Source of the DNA: Leptospirales bacterium
GTDB lineage: Bacteria > Spirochaetota > Leptospiria > Leptospirales > Leptonemataceae
Reading direction: 5' to 3'
Assembly: GCA_016788865.1 (NCBI GenBank)
Contig: JAEUSB010000071.1
Coordinates: forward strand, 1 to 64,000
Length of the DNA stretch: 64,000 nucleotides
A program made the translations under genes and the position numbers. Below, one piece after another: positions 25,538-34,397 of this stretch. Numbering within the stretch: position 1 is the first letter of the stretch; every line of letters begins with the position of its first letter. Below the pieces are notes generated by a model. The model saw nothing but the letters and a program-made list of their open reading frames with translations, did no database searches and was not told the DNA's origin.

Positions 25538-26413
25538 ATGCACTTCGAGGAATTAGAGAAGGATTTCCTGAAGATAGTTTCTCTCCCTCCGGAGATGTTT
25601 CCGTTGTTTCTCATCACGGCTGCAGCGGTCGTCCTGGTTCTGGCTGTACGCGCCTTCGTGCTGCGGCTTGCCTTACGGCGAGTATCGCAGAGTAGCTCGC
25701 GTCTGTTATGGCGACGAAACTCCGCATATTTATCCATTCTCGTCCTCATGGTCTTCCTCTTTCCCGTCTGGCTTCCCTCGTTGCGGACCATCGCAGCTTT
25801 CCTTGGAATTTTCGGAGCCGGTGTCATTCTAGTTTTGAAGGAGGTTATTCTAAACCTGGCCGGATGGTTTTTCATAATTATTCGTAAACCCTTTGAAATC
25901 GGGAATCGAATCACCGTTGGGCATTTTTCCGGCGATGTTCTGGATATCCGGCTAATGGACGTTTCATTGATTGAGGTTTCGGACAAGGAAGAGGGCGGCC
26001 AGAGCACAGGCAGAGTGGTGCACGTTCCCAATTCTTTCATTCTCGTGACTCCATTTGCAAACGCCAGCAAAGAGTTTGCATTCAACTGGAATGAAATCCG
26101 AGTTTCGCTTTCGCTCGACAGCGATTGGAAAAAGGCAATTCAGATTGTAGAAGAGATTGCGGCCGAGGTGACGGAGCCTATTTCTGAAGGCGATCACCGA
26201 ATCAAGCACTCAGAAAGGGAGTACGCAATCCGCTACAAAAGGATGACACCGCGTGTTTTTGTCGAATACCACCAGGGGGCTATCGTTCTTTCGCTCCGGC
26301 ATCTGGTGGAGCCCAGAACAAATCGATTGGTTACGGATAGATTCTGGAGGTTATTTCTGCAGAGACTCGGGCGAGAAAAGAGGATCAAGCTGATGGGCCC
26401 CTCTTTCGCCTGA
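25538..26413 (+). CDS. Small-conductance mechanosensitive channel, MscS family
   Basis: A 291-residue channel. One N-terminal helix (about residues 20-45) and two more (about 63-85, 88-110) lead to the pore helix IAAFLGIFGAGVILVLKEVI and the beta domain with FFIIIRKPFEIGNRITV and VVHVPNSFILVTPFANAS. The C-terminal alpha/beta vestibule is complete. MscS channels open under membrane tension to let solutes out during osmotic downshock. It is divergent from lemA (about 80 bases). Single gene, no clear partner. The protein has fewer membrane helices than large MscK/YbiO members. Confidence 0.9.
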   Translation: MHFEELEKDFLKIVSLPPEMFPLFLITAAAVVLVLAVRAFVLRLALRRVSQSSSRLLWRRNSAYLSILVLMVFLFPVWLPSLRTIAAFLGIFGAGVILVLKEVILNLAGWFFIIIRKPFEIGNRITVGHFSGDVLDIRLMDVSLIEVSDKEEGGQSTGRVVHVPNSFILVTPFANASKEFAFNWNEIRVSLSLDSDWKKAIQIVEEIAAEVTEPISEGDHRIKHSEREYAIRYKRMTPRVFVEYHQGAIVLSLRHLVEPRTNRLVTDRFWRLFLQRLGREKRIKLMGPSFA

Positions 26414-26446
26414 CCCAAAAAGTTAGTAAATCGCCCGACCTTTACT

Positions 26447-27391
26447 TCAGTTATAAGGATTTGACTCGTCCCGTTTTGTCGGCGTGGATTGCGCTGGGCT
26501 CCAGCTCCCTCCCTGTTGAACCGACCCCTGAGACCAGGGGCTTCGCTGTTGCGAATCGTACTGTTCCGGCGCTGGCGCAGTGGCCGGAGTGTCGACTAAC
26601 GTTGTATTTGCAGGAGCGGCCACAACTGGTGTTTCACCGAGCAGCATACTGGATGCAGCTCCACGCATGGCCAGACCCAACGGCATAGCAAAGAGAATGC
26701 CCGGGAAGCAGCCCAGCATGAGTCCAAACGTAGGCAACAGCAGGTCGAAAGTAAGCTTGAAAGTACCGAGTGATATCGAATGGGAGGAAGTAATTCTCCA
26801 GGACTCCTTGAAGGCTTCAATTGCCGGAAGCTTTCGTTCCATGACTAGATTGAATGCGAGTTGAAATCTCGCGCTCAGGAACACGAGCAGCAATAGCCCA
26901 ATTCCCATTGTGGATAGCCCGAGATATCCCGAGGCATCGCTGGAGTTTTCATTGTCGACAAGCGCTCCAAACTGTTTCCACCCCAGGGCCTCAGACCAGA
27001 AAGTGATGAGGAAGATCATCCCGAGTAGCACCGCGAATACCAGAACAAAACCCACGGAATAGAGCAGCGCGAAAAGTCCGCCCGCGGCCAGAACCGGTCC
27101 GAAACTTTCAAATGAAGAGAACATTGCTTCAAACCGCGGCTTGTTTCGTGCCACCGCGATTCCAGCAATTGCCCAGCCGGCGGCAAGATGCGGAAGAACA
27201 ATCAAGCCAATGCATGAATTCGCCGCCACAAGCATGAGCAGTGTCCAGACCAGTGTGACGCCCGTGGTCAAGAGAAAGTGTGCCTTGTATTGTTGCCAGC
27301 CGAGGCCGGCGGCCGCCCTGAGGCTAAATGAGGGAGCCGCCTCCGGGTTTGCTTCTGTTAGGGGCTCAGGCGGGGAATATGGGTTGTCCAT
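26447..27391 (-). CDS. Multi-pass membrane protein of unknown function
   Basis: A 314-residue protein starting at the ATG with AGGA five bases upstream; the longest frame adds 95 unlikely residues. Residues 1-25 are acidic and Pro-rich (NPYSPPEPLTEANPEAAPS). Six or so hydrophobic segments follow (about residues 40-265), with an amphipathic soluble turn and FQLAFNLVMERKLPAIEAFKESW before the fifth; this motif is typical of DUF975/'GlyXaa' and related membrane-protein families with a conserved ER.....A...S. The last 60 residues are low-complexity Pro/Gln/Ser and end NPYN, echoing the N terminus. Role unknown. Confidence 0.7.
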   Translation of the reverse strand: MDNPYSPPEPLTEANPEAAPSFSLRAAAGLGWQQYKAHFLLTTGVTLVWTLLMLVAANSCIGLIVLPHLAAGWAIAGIAVARNKPRFEAMFSSFESFGPVLAAGGLFALLYSVGFVLVFAVLLGMIFLITFWSEALGWKQFGALVDNENSSDASGYLGLSTMGIGLLLLVFLSARFQLAFNLVMERKLPAIEAFKESWRITSSHSISLGTFKLTFDLLLPTFGLMLGCFPGILFAMPLGLAMRGAASSMLLGETPVVAAPANTTLVDTPATAPAPEQYDSQQRSPWSQGSVQQGGSWSPAQSTPTKRDESNPYN

Positions 27392-27474
27392 ATGTCCTAC
27401 TTGGACGGGATTTCCCAGCTTACAGCCCGTTTTTTTTGTCGGGCCAGGGATTGGCTCCGCCGATCTTGATAGGG

Positions 27475-28017
27475 ATGTTCCAGGAAAGAATTGCTGAAAT
27501 CCACAAACACGTAGGAGACATAATCCAGAGGTTTGAGCCGTCCGCAGGGCGTGCCCCACGGAAGGATTCCGTGGCAGAACGAGGATTCGCAAGTGAACTT
27601 CAAAGGGCAGGGGAGCGTGCCGTGGATTATGGATTGCCTCCCGTCGTCGACCGGCTGATCCAACAACAATCGGCAAAGCACGGTGTTTCTCCGGATCTCA
27701 TTCGGGCAGTCGTCCGCGCCGAATCCGGGGGAAACCCCGCGGCAGTCTCGAAGGCCGGCGCGGTTGGTTTGATGCAACTGATGCCTCAGACCGCGCAGAA
27801 TCTGGGGGTCAATCCATACGACATGGAAGAGAATGTCGATGGCGGCATTCGTTATTTAAAAGAAATGGCTACGCGTTTTGAAAGTCTGAACGACGTACTG
27901 GCAGCATACAATGCGGGACCCGGGGCGGTCGAAAAGCACGGTGGGATTCCTCCTTACAAGGAAACACAGGACTACGTCAAAAGGATCAGACAAACTCTCC
28001 GCGAATGGAGAGGTTAG
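27475..28017 (+). CDS. Lytic transglycosylase, SLT domain, no signal peptide seen
   Basis: A 180-residue protein with an N-terminal helix (MFQERIAEIHKHVGDIIQRF) and a C-terminal SLT/goose-lysozyme domain. The catalytic Glu is in VVRAESGGNPAAVSKAGAVGLMQLMP, followed by NVDGGIRYLKEMATRF and AYNAGPGAVEKHGGIPPYKETQDYV, all standard motifs for cleaving peptidoglycan between MurNAc and GlcNAc. The start at 27475 has AGGG just upstream; earlier in-frame starts overlap the leftward gene. The short helical N terminus with 'ERI.EI...I..I..RF' resembles spirochaete transglycosylases near flagellar or rod functions, but no flagellar genes lie here. Confidence 0.88.
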   Translation: MFQERIAEIHKHVGDIIQRFEPSAGRAPRKDSVAERGFASELQRAGERAVDYGLPPVVDRLIQQQSAKHGVSPDLIRAVVRAESGGNPAAVSKAGAVGLMQLMPQTAQNLGVNPYDMEENVDGGIRYLKEMATRFESLNDVLAAYNAGPGAVEKHGGIPPYKETQDYVKRIRQTLREWRG

Positions 28018-28060
28018 CAAAGGCGTTTGACACTCAGTTGAAGCGGGCAAACAGGTTCTG

Positions 28061-28672
28061 ATGCGAATCCGCGCCTCCGCTGTTGTGGCTCTTCTATTAC
28101 TCTGCGGCTGCCCGCGCAACGATGACGATGCCATCATGTTGCATCTCTACCATAAACTTGATAAAGAAATTCAGCGGGCTACTCTTGGAACAGACATCTC
28201 ACCTGCATATCTGGCTGCAATTGTTTCCCTTGAGTCACATCCCCCCGGAAACCGGGACAGCGAAAGGTTTGAGCCGTACGTCTATGAGCGCCTGGTTTCA
28301 CTTAAGGAAGAGGGCCGTCCGTTTGGCAAGATCAGGCGCGAAGCAATCGTTTTCCTGAGCGACAAGGAGCTACGTCAATTAGCCACCAGCTATGGCTTAA
28401 CCCAGGTTATGGGATTCCATTGTCTTGAGCTCGGGTGTTCCATTCAGGATTTGCGCGGTCCCTACCATTTGCAATGGGCCGTTGGCTACATGATCCGCCA
28501 CTATCCGGGCCCGGCAAAGAAGAGGAACTGGGAAGCCTGTTTTCGCATTCACAATACAGGGCTGGCTGATGGACAAACTTCTCGTCGGGACTATGCCCAG
28601 GTCGGAATGAATCGAATGCGCTACTATGATCGATGGATGCGCACCGGAGGGAATGTATTTAGCTGGGAATGA
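28061..28672 (+). CDS. Lysozyme-like (N-acetylmuramidase-like) lipoprotein
   Basis: A 203-residue lipoprotein with signal MRIRASAVVALLLLCGC. The mature part has a lysozyme-superfamily pattern: ISPAYLAAIVSLESHPPGNRDSERFEPYVYERLV places a Glu after the first helix, followed by LATSYGLTQVMGF, as in goose-type and muramidase folds where the second motif contacts substrate. The final CFRIHNTGLADGQTSRRDYAQVGMNRMRYYDRWM also fits the fold. The exact family is uncertain. It follows the SLT gene by 43 bases on the same strand, so two wall-active enzymes are probably made together. Its stop abuts the convergent cyclase pseudogene. Confidence 0.7.
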   Translation: MRIRASAVVALLLLCGCPRNDDDAIMLHLYHKLDKEIQRATLGTDISPAYLAAIVSLESHPPGNRDSERFEPYVYERLVSLKEEGRPFGKIRREAIVFLSDKELRQLATSYGLTQVMGFHCLELGCSIQDLRGPYHLQWAVGYMIRHYPGPAKKRNWEACFRIHNTGLADGQTSRRDYAQVGMNRMRYYDRWMRTGGNVFSWE

Positions 28673-29522
28673 TTATTTGTAAATTCTGCTTTTGACTCCG
28701 TTCTTGCCCTTCCGCTTCACCGAATACATAAGGTCGTCCGCATGCCTGATCATTTCATCTACCGATTCCGGTGGACGGACAAACACCGCGACCCCGATGC
28801 TGAAAGTCACTGGCCAGGCCTTCGTCTTCATTCGATCCAACAGGCTTGCTCTGATTCGATCGATATGTTGTTTGTGATTGGCTGGTCCGGTCTCCGGGCA
28901 AAGTAGTGCAAATTCATCTCCGCCCAAACGAGCCACAGTATCCGTTAGGCGCGATTGCTCAACTATCGATTCAGCGACCTCACGAAGAAGATCATCTCCT
29001 TGCATGTGGCCCAGTTCGTCATTGACTTCCTTAAAGTTGTCGCAGTCGATATACACAAACGTTATTGGATGGCCGTGACAGATGGCTGAGTGACAGAGCG
29101 TGTTCCGCTTTTTCCATGAAATGCCGGGCATTGGCGATTCCGGTTAACGGATCCGTTCGAGAGAGAGCCCATTCCTTTAGTAGCCGTTCCTTCAGGTTCG
29201 CCACGATCCATACAACAAAGATGTAGAATCCAAGTGTGATACACGCATTCCAGAGATAGACCAGGGTGCGCGCAGTTAAAGCGGTTGAGTTCAGATCACC
29301 GGCAACAACAATGAGAATGCTGAGCAGCGAAAAGTAGATCCCGGCGCGCTTGTTGATATACCAGCTCACCAGGCAAATAGGGCCGAGATAAAAAATCGCA
29401 AGAGAAACTTCAGCGTTTGTGACAAAGTCAATGATGCCAAAGAATACAGAGAATGCTGTAGCAAATCCTGTTATAAACTGCCAGGACTTGCCGGAAAAAA
29501 AATGGGAGATGCGATCCATCAT
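28673..29522 (-). pseudogene. Diguanylate cyclase (GGDEF) with five-helix membrane sensor, interrupted by a frameshift
   Basis: Two frames together make one protein. The first (29522 leftwards) has five membrane helices and then the GGDEF-domain start SRTDPLTGIANARHFMEKAEHALSL. The second continues HGHPITFVYIDCDNFKEVND, an RxxD I-site (RLTD), RLGGDEFALLCPE, and ends near 28673. The join lies near 29070-29095 and needs one extra base removed (or two added). Two copies of GTGACAGA 15 bases apart (29075-29082, 29090-29097) flank the spot. All catalytic residues are otherwise intact, so the frame loss is recent or a sequencing error. The ATG overlaps the stop of the APC permease. Confidence 0.8.
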
Positions 29523-30910
29523 ACGGGTTCAACAGGGGACCGGCGCACATACCAGTAGTACAGGAGTCCGGTGGCTGTCAGCCCAACTCCCAACAAGGAC
29601 TGAACGGGCGCTGTTATGAGTGCAGTAAGCATCAGAGTGGCATATACCAGGCAAGCAATGATTACCGGAATTGGATAGAATGGGACGCGAAATGGCCTAT
29701 GCATATCGGGAAAACGTCGCCGAAGGATGAAGATGGCTCCAAACATCATGACATTAAAAAAGGAAGCTGTAAAAGTAAAGAAGTCAATAACGGATTCATA
29801 GGCATTTCTGGCCATCGAAGCGAACAGGACAAGCAAAGTAGCCCAGATTGCCTGGACAATGAGGGCGGTGTTAGGGGTCTTATAGGTTTCGCTCAGTTTT
29901 GCGAGAGGACTAAAGAACATTCCGTCGCGCGCCATGGCGTGCCAGGTTCTGGCCTTAACCAGGATTTGAGTTCCCACATTGCCGAATGTGTTCACCATTA
30001 CGGCGACTGCAATCAGGAGCCCACCGGTCGCGCCCAGGGCGCGCCGCATCGCATCTCCGGCGACATACTTTGATACCTGAAGCTCTCCGGGCGTCAACTG
30101 AAGCAAGTATGAGACGTTAGCCGCCATATAAAGCAGCATTACTCCAGAGATTCCAATAAGCAAGGACAATGGCAGGTTTCGGGTGGGATTTTTAACTTCC
30201 TCTGCGACATAGGTTGCTCCCTCCCAGCCGCTGTACGCAAAGAAGCCATATCGCATGGCAGCAAAGAAAGCAAGAAATGTTTCCCAACCCACACTCTTTG
30301 GCCACCAGTCGATCAGAAAATGATCCGTCTGGGGACTCTGCGTGATACCACAGACAATAATCGTGATAAGCGCAATGAGTTTGGCGGCACTGAAGACAAC
30401 TTGAAACTTACCACTGAGAAATACACCAAAGCAGTTGGCCGCCGTCAATAGCCAGATGAGGATGATGGCCAGGATCGTTCGATTAAGGGTCGAGAGTTGA
30501 AATCCAATACTCTGCTCGAAGAAGAATGACGAGTACTCAGCGAATACAAGGGCAACAGCAGCGATCGCGCCGGTTTCTGCCACGAAGAACATGGCCCAAC
30601 CTCGCAGGAATGTCCAAACGGGGGGATACGCGGCTTTAAGAAACGCATACGGCCCGCCCGAGCGCGGCATCATGGCAACCATTTCCATCACGCAGAAGGC
30701 GCCGAGCATGGTGACCAAGCCTCCGAAGATCCACACTCCAAAGAAGAGTGATCCCGATCCTACCAGCGCGAAGATTGGAGCAGGCGTGCGAAAGATTCCC
30801 GAACCGATGATGCGGCCAATTACAATTGAAACCGTTTCCAGCAATCCCAAATCCCGGACCAGAGTCACATCCTGGCCGGGTGATTGAATACTTTGGTGTG
30901 AATCCTGCAT
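29519..30910 (-). CDS. APC-superfamily amino-acid permease (LAT/YfnA-like)
   Basis: A 463-residue transporter with about twelve membrane helices. The first helix holds TVSIVIGRIIGSGIFRTP, the APC signature with GSGIF, then MEMVAMMPRSGGPYAFLKAAYPPVWTFLRGW. Mid-protein YGFFAYSGWEGATYVAEEVKNPTRNLP is the typical helix 6 region. It resembles the LAT and cationic amino-acid branches; the substrate cannot be told. It begins directly after the stop of the papain-like protease gene (TAAATG), and the cyclase pseudogene follows with an ATGA overlap, so the three are probably transcribed together. Confidence 0.88.
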   Translation of the reverse strand: MQDSHQSIQSPGQDVTLVRDLGLLETVSIVIGRIIGSGIFRTPAPIFALVGSGSLFFGVWIFGGLVTMLGAFCVMEMVAMMPRSGGPYAFLKAAYPPVWTFLRGWAMFFVAETGAIAAVALVFAEYSSFFFEQSIGFQLSTLNRTILAIILIWLLTAANCFGVFLSGKFQVVFSAAKLIALITIIVCGITQSPQTDHFLIDWWPKSVGWETFLAFFAAMRYGFFAYSGWEGATYVAEEVKNPTRNLPLSLLIGISGVMLLYMAANVSYLLQLTPGELQVSKYVAGDAMRRALGATGGLLIAVAVMVNTFGNVGTQILVKARTWHAMARDGMFFSPLAKLSETYKTPNTALIVQAIWATLLVLFASMARNAYESVIDFFTFTASFFNVMMFGAIFILRRRFPDMHRPFRVPFYPIPVIIACLVYATLMLTALITAPVQSLLGVGLTATGLLYYWYVRRSPVEPV

Positions 30911-33415
30911 TTACCGGGCAGGTTCCAGGGCGAGTTCCAGGGGAGCTGGTGCGATATTGTTATCAGTGAAATGACAAACCAGAATTCCTTGTTCGACCCG
31001 CGCCCGCAGACCCGGAATTTCCAGAGTCTGACCGCCGCGTGCGTGGAGGCCCTGTAAGACGAATGAGCGTAATCCCCATTGAATGCGGGCCGCTGCATTG
31101 GAACCGTTCGAAGTTAAATCCACGGAAACCGGGATAGGATTTGATCCGTCCCAGTAAAACCCTTTCCATTTACCGTTATGTGGCTCTGCCAATTCGGCGG
31201 CTCGTGAGATAATGACTGCCGATTTGCGTTTGCCTTCCATTGCAGCAACGGCTGTGTTCGAATCGATCGATTCAGCGGAATCCAGACTCGATCTGACTGT
31301 ATAATATAGAAGCTCGCCCGGTTTCGCATCTATGTCGTGAAATTGATTGGTTTTGACTTCTGCATAAACCTCGAAGTCTGCCTCCTGGTCGCGCTTGCGA
31401 AACACGAAATACTTCTGAGCGTTTGCAACAGAGTCCCATTGAAGGATGGGTTGTCCGGTACTTGTTTCAACCCTGAGGTTGGCCGGAGGTGGGACCAGGT
31501 TTCTCTTGAGAGTGGGATCCGCTTTCCCAAACACAAAGCTGGTAAACGTTGCAGTATTGCCCTGCACAATCGGGGCAACCGTGTATCCAACCCATGCCCC
31601 GGACCTGGCCCGACCGGATTGATCCTCAAATTCTGTTTTGGTTGAATACGAAGGTGTGCCATAAGTCCGGGCATCTGGATCGTAAGTATAAATCAAGTAT
31701 TTGTCTGCTCCCGGAACGGCATTCCATTTGACCTTGATGCGGTCCCGCTCGGTTCCCTTGCTGGCCTCAAGCTGCGTAATTCTAAGTCTGCTTTCGCGCA
31801 CTGGTGAACTCCACCTGCCGACTGCGGTGGCACTACGTGCGCGGACTGAATAGATGTGTTCTTCCTGATCTGCAGGCGGGATTTCTGAAAATCGAGGTTC
31901 GCGGGAAATTCCGGCAGGGCGAAATGTCTTTGAAGCTGCATCAAAGCGCGCGATTTCGTACCATTCTGCACCCGGAATGTCGCTCCACGTCAGGCTTGTG
32001 CGGATTTGATTGCCCGGCGTTGCCAGAGTGTATCCCTGGTTAGCCGCCGCCGAGGGAGCCGCTTGCTTTTGGTCCTGGATTGAATCGCTGGCCAGCGCGC
32101 GCATGGCAACGCCCAATCCTGTAAACATCACGTCGATTACACGGGGCAGTGTGAATCCAGCAACAGCCCCTGGCAATCTGGAGAAACCCTCTGCCACTGG
32201 ACTCATTTCCGCGTCCGACCGACCGGAGCGATAGATGGCAATTATCCTGTATCGATACATCTCTCCGGATTGAACCGCATTGTCGATGAAGCGCGGTTTG
32301 ACTGCATATCCGATTCGATCGAATCGCCCTGATCCCGCGTTGTATCTTTGAATCTCATACGCTATCGCCCCATCCGAATGAACCCAGGAAATCTCAACTC
32401 GATCCTGGAACAAACCTCGCGTAGCCGCAAGTTCACGCGGCGGCAATAGATTCCTCTCCGGAATTTCCGGAGGTGGAGTGCTCTGGTTTCTAGGTTGTAC
32501 GACGAAAGCGGCCGTGGCTGCCACGGGCGTGAACTTGTACGTTATATAGCCGTACCCTTGATCACCCCAGGCCTTGCCCCAGGAATTCATTATTTTGAAA
32601 ACACCGGTACTGCCGTTTACAGTCTTTCTATCATCATAACCGACAATTGTCACGGCGTGGCCACCGTAGAATTTACCTCGGAAGTTCTCGTATACCAGAG
32701 TTTGTTTGTTTAATTTGTAAAAATTCTCATATATCAAGAGTCCCATCATGACTGGGTGACCAGCCGCAAGTTCCGCCTTAATTGAATCCACCGACTGAAC
32801 GTTAATGCTCTTAAAACCGCCTGCACGAAATTGCAGGGCCTCGTTGATGGCGTCTGGTGCGGGTTGTGCCCTGTAGTCGGTCAGATGATACGGCATTCGC
32901 TTCCAGGTAGAAACCCCTCGCTTTACAAGAAACTTGAGGGCAACGACAGGATCTGATCCTTGATCCCGTCCGCCATTGATCTGGTTGTAGAGGAAAGCCG
33001 GAGAAAGAACATGATCGCCGTCTCCGCCGGAAACAGGTGAATCGTACGTCCATCCAGATAACTTCTTTTCCTGGTAAGAACGGATTGTGTACGCTAGCGA
33101 CCAACCCAAACAACTTCCCTGCTCACCCTGAAACCCTACTGGCGGTAGGTCGGCGGCCAGATCGACCATGGGAGGTAGTCCCCGATTTCTGAAGTAAGAT
33201 GAGTCACTAGTAGGAAGGCTACGCATTTCGTCCGGAGTCGGCGGCAGGAACCCGCAACGAAATTGACCGTTCTTGCATTCGGCTGGCATCACGCTGAATG
33301 GATTGAACTCATCTGCAAACGCAGGTGAAATGCCGCTTAACGTTACTAGTGCGAACGCGATTGCATGAAGCGACTTATTCGTAGACAGGTGTAACCCAGG
33401 ATTTGAATTCCGCAT
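30911..33415 (-). CDS. Papain-fold (C1A) cysteine protease with four FN3-like repeats
   Basis: An 834-residue secreted protein. The ATG at 33415 is preceded by GGGGGA, overlaps the end of ilvE by about 40 bases and gives a signal peptide (SLHAIAFALVTLSGISPAFA). The peptidase domain (about residues 60-300) has Cys102 in QGEQGSCLGWSLAY, His253 in YGGHAVTIVGYDD and Asn277 in IMNSWGKAWGDQGYGY. No prodomain is obvious. Then come four fibronectin-III-like segments (about 320-760), each with an 'A..Y.I.R' strand such as GAIAYEIQRYNA and GAEWYEIARFDA. A last 85-residue domain has unknown fold. Target and localisation beyond export are unknown. Confidence 0.85.
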   Translation of the reverse strand: MRNSNPGLHLSTNKSLHAIAFALVTLSGISPAFADEFNPFSVMPAECKNGQFRCGFLPPTPDEMRSLPTSDSSYFRNRGLPPMVDLAADLPPVGFQGEQGSCLGWSLAYTIRSYQEKKLSGWTYDSPVSGGDGDHVLSPAFLYNQINGGRDQGSDPVVALKFLVKRGVSTWKRMPYHLTDYRAQPAPDAINEALQFRAGGFKSINVQSVDSIKAELAAGHPVMMGLLIYENFYKLNKQTLVYENFRGKFYGGHAVTIVGYDDRKTVNGSTGVFKIMNSWGKAWGDQGYGYITYKFTPVAATAAFVVQPRNQSTPPPEIPERNLLPPRELAATRGLFQDRVEISWVHSDGAIAYEIQRYNAGSGRFDRIGYAVKPRFIDNAVQSGEMYRYRIIAIYRSGRSDAEMSPVAEGFSRLPGAVAGFTLPRVIDVMFTGLGVAMRALASDSIQDQKQAAPSAAANQGYTLATPGNQIRTSLTWSDIPGAEWYEIARFDAASKTFRPAGISREPRFSEIPPADQEEHIYSVRARSATAVGRWSSPVRESRLRITQLEASKGTERDRIKVKWNAVPGADKYLIYTYDPDARTYGTPSYSTKTEFEDQSGRARSGAWVGYTVAPIVQGNTATFTSFVFGKADPTLKRNLVPPPANLRVETSTGQPILQWDSVANAQKYFVFRKRDQEADFEVYAEVKTNQFHDIDAKPGELLYYTVRSSLDSAESIDSNTAVAAMEGKRKSAVIISRAAELAEPHNGKWKGFYWDGSNPIPVSVDLTSNGSNAAARIQWGLRSFVLQGLHARGGQTLEIPGLRARVEQGILVCHFTDNNIAPAPLELALEPAR

Positions 33416-34295
33416 CTTCCCCCAGGACGGAAGCGACAAAGCGCTTACGGAGCCTCTCTGTAAAGCTTCCCATATTGCCGTCACCGATAATCCGCCTGTC
33501 AACCGCAGAAATCCAGGCGATTTGGGCGCCCGTTCCTGTGAAGAAGACCTCATCGGCGATGTAGAGTTCTGCCCGGGCAATGTCTCGTTCCTCAACCGGG
33601 ATTCCTTCCGACTTTGCGATTTCCATAACGCTGCGCCTTGTGATTCCTTCGAGGACCGAAGCTGAGACAGGAGGCGTGATGAGTTTTCCATCCCGAACAA
33701 GAAAGATGTTCTCTGCGGAGCCTTCGCAGACGTAGCCGCGCGTATCGAGAAAGATTGCTTCATCGTATCCATTTTGAACCGCCTCAGACTTGGCCAGGCC
33801 GGAGTTGGCATACCCCCCCGAAACCTTACCGCGCGTTGGTATGATATTGTCGTCAATGCGCCTCCAACTTGAGACGCATACGGACAGCCCTTTGTTCGTA
33901 TCCAGGTAGTCGTCCATCTTCAGGGAATAGAGGGAAAAGTCGTCCTTAACGTCATGAAATCGGGGAGAAAGCTGGGTTGCCGACTTATATAGAAAGGGCC
34001 GAAAGTAGACATTCTGGCGGTAATTGTTAAGTCTGGCCACCTGGATCAGAATATTGGCCATTTCTTTCTCTGACAGAGGAGGGACCATTTGCATCATTTT
34101 GGCGCTCTGGTGGAGGCGTTTGAAATGCCGATCCACCCTGAAAATCAGCAGGTTTTTCTGCGATTCCGAGTAGTAGCCCCGGATCCCCCCAAAGACGGCA
34201 GTTCCATACTGCAGGGCATGTGTTGCCACATTCACATTGCAGTCCGATAGCTTCTTAAATTCACTCCTGTGGTAGGCAATGCTGTTGAGATCCAT
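33375..34295 (-). CDS. ilvE: Branched-chain amino-acid aminotransferase
   Basis: A 306-residue fold-type IV PLP enzyme that interconverts Val, Leu and Ile with their keto acids. Lys157 in PTRGKVSGGYANSGLAKSEA binds PLP; CEGSAENIFLVRDGKLITP and TRRSVMEIAKSEGIPVEERDI follow in order, then ADEVFFTGTGAQIAWISAVD near the C terminus. The N terminus carries NVNVATHALQYGTAVFGGIRG, with the GT..FEG-type motif changed to GT..FGG. Its 3' end overlaps the start of the papain-like protease. It could serve biosynthesis or the first step of leucine breakdown, matching the carboxylase and HMG-CoA lyase elsewhere in the window. Confidence 0.93.
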   Translation of the reverse strand: MDLNSIAYHRSEFKKLSDCNVNVATHALQYGTAVFGGIRGYYSESQKNLLIFRVDRHFKRLHQSAKMMQMVPPLSEKEMANILIQVARLNNYRQNVYFRPFLYKSATQLSPRFHDVKDDFSLYSLKMDDYLDTNKGLSVCVSSWRRIDDNIIPTRGKVSGGYANSGLAKSEAVQNGYDEAIFLDTRGYVCEGSAENIFLVRDGKLITPPVSASVLEGITRRSVMEIAKSEGIPVEERDIARAELYIADEVFFTGTGAQIAWISAVDRRIIGDGNMGSFTERLRKRFVASVLGEDAEFKSWVTPVYE

Positions 34296-34397
34296 AATTC
34301 AAAGCCTCGGGAATAGCAGTTTCGCGTCAAGTCTTTGGATTGTGCGTGAACCTGGCCGTGTGATACAACGTCAGAACTCAAGAGGGACCAGCCAATT

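Noticed and set aside
26447-27676. Long 409-residue reading of the membrane protein
   Set aside because: The first 95 residues lack membrane or signal features and cross the transglycosylase gene; ATG 27391 has a good ribosome site.
33416-33856. N-terminal 147-residue extension of the papain-like protease
   Set aside because: It lies entirely within ilvE on the same strand in another frame and looks like shadow sequence.
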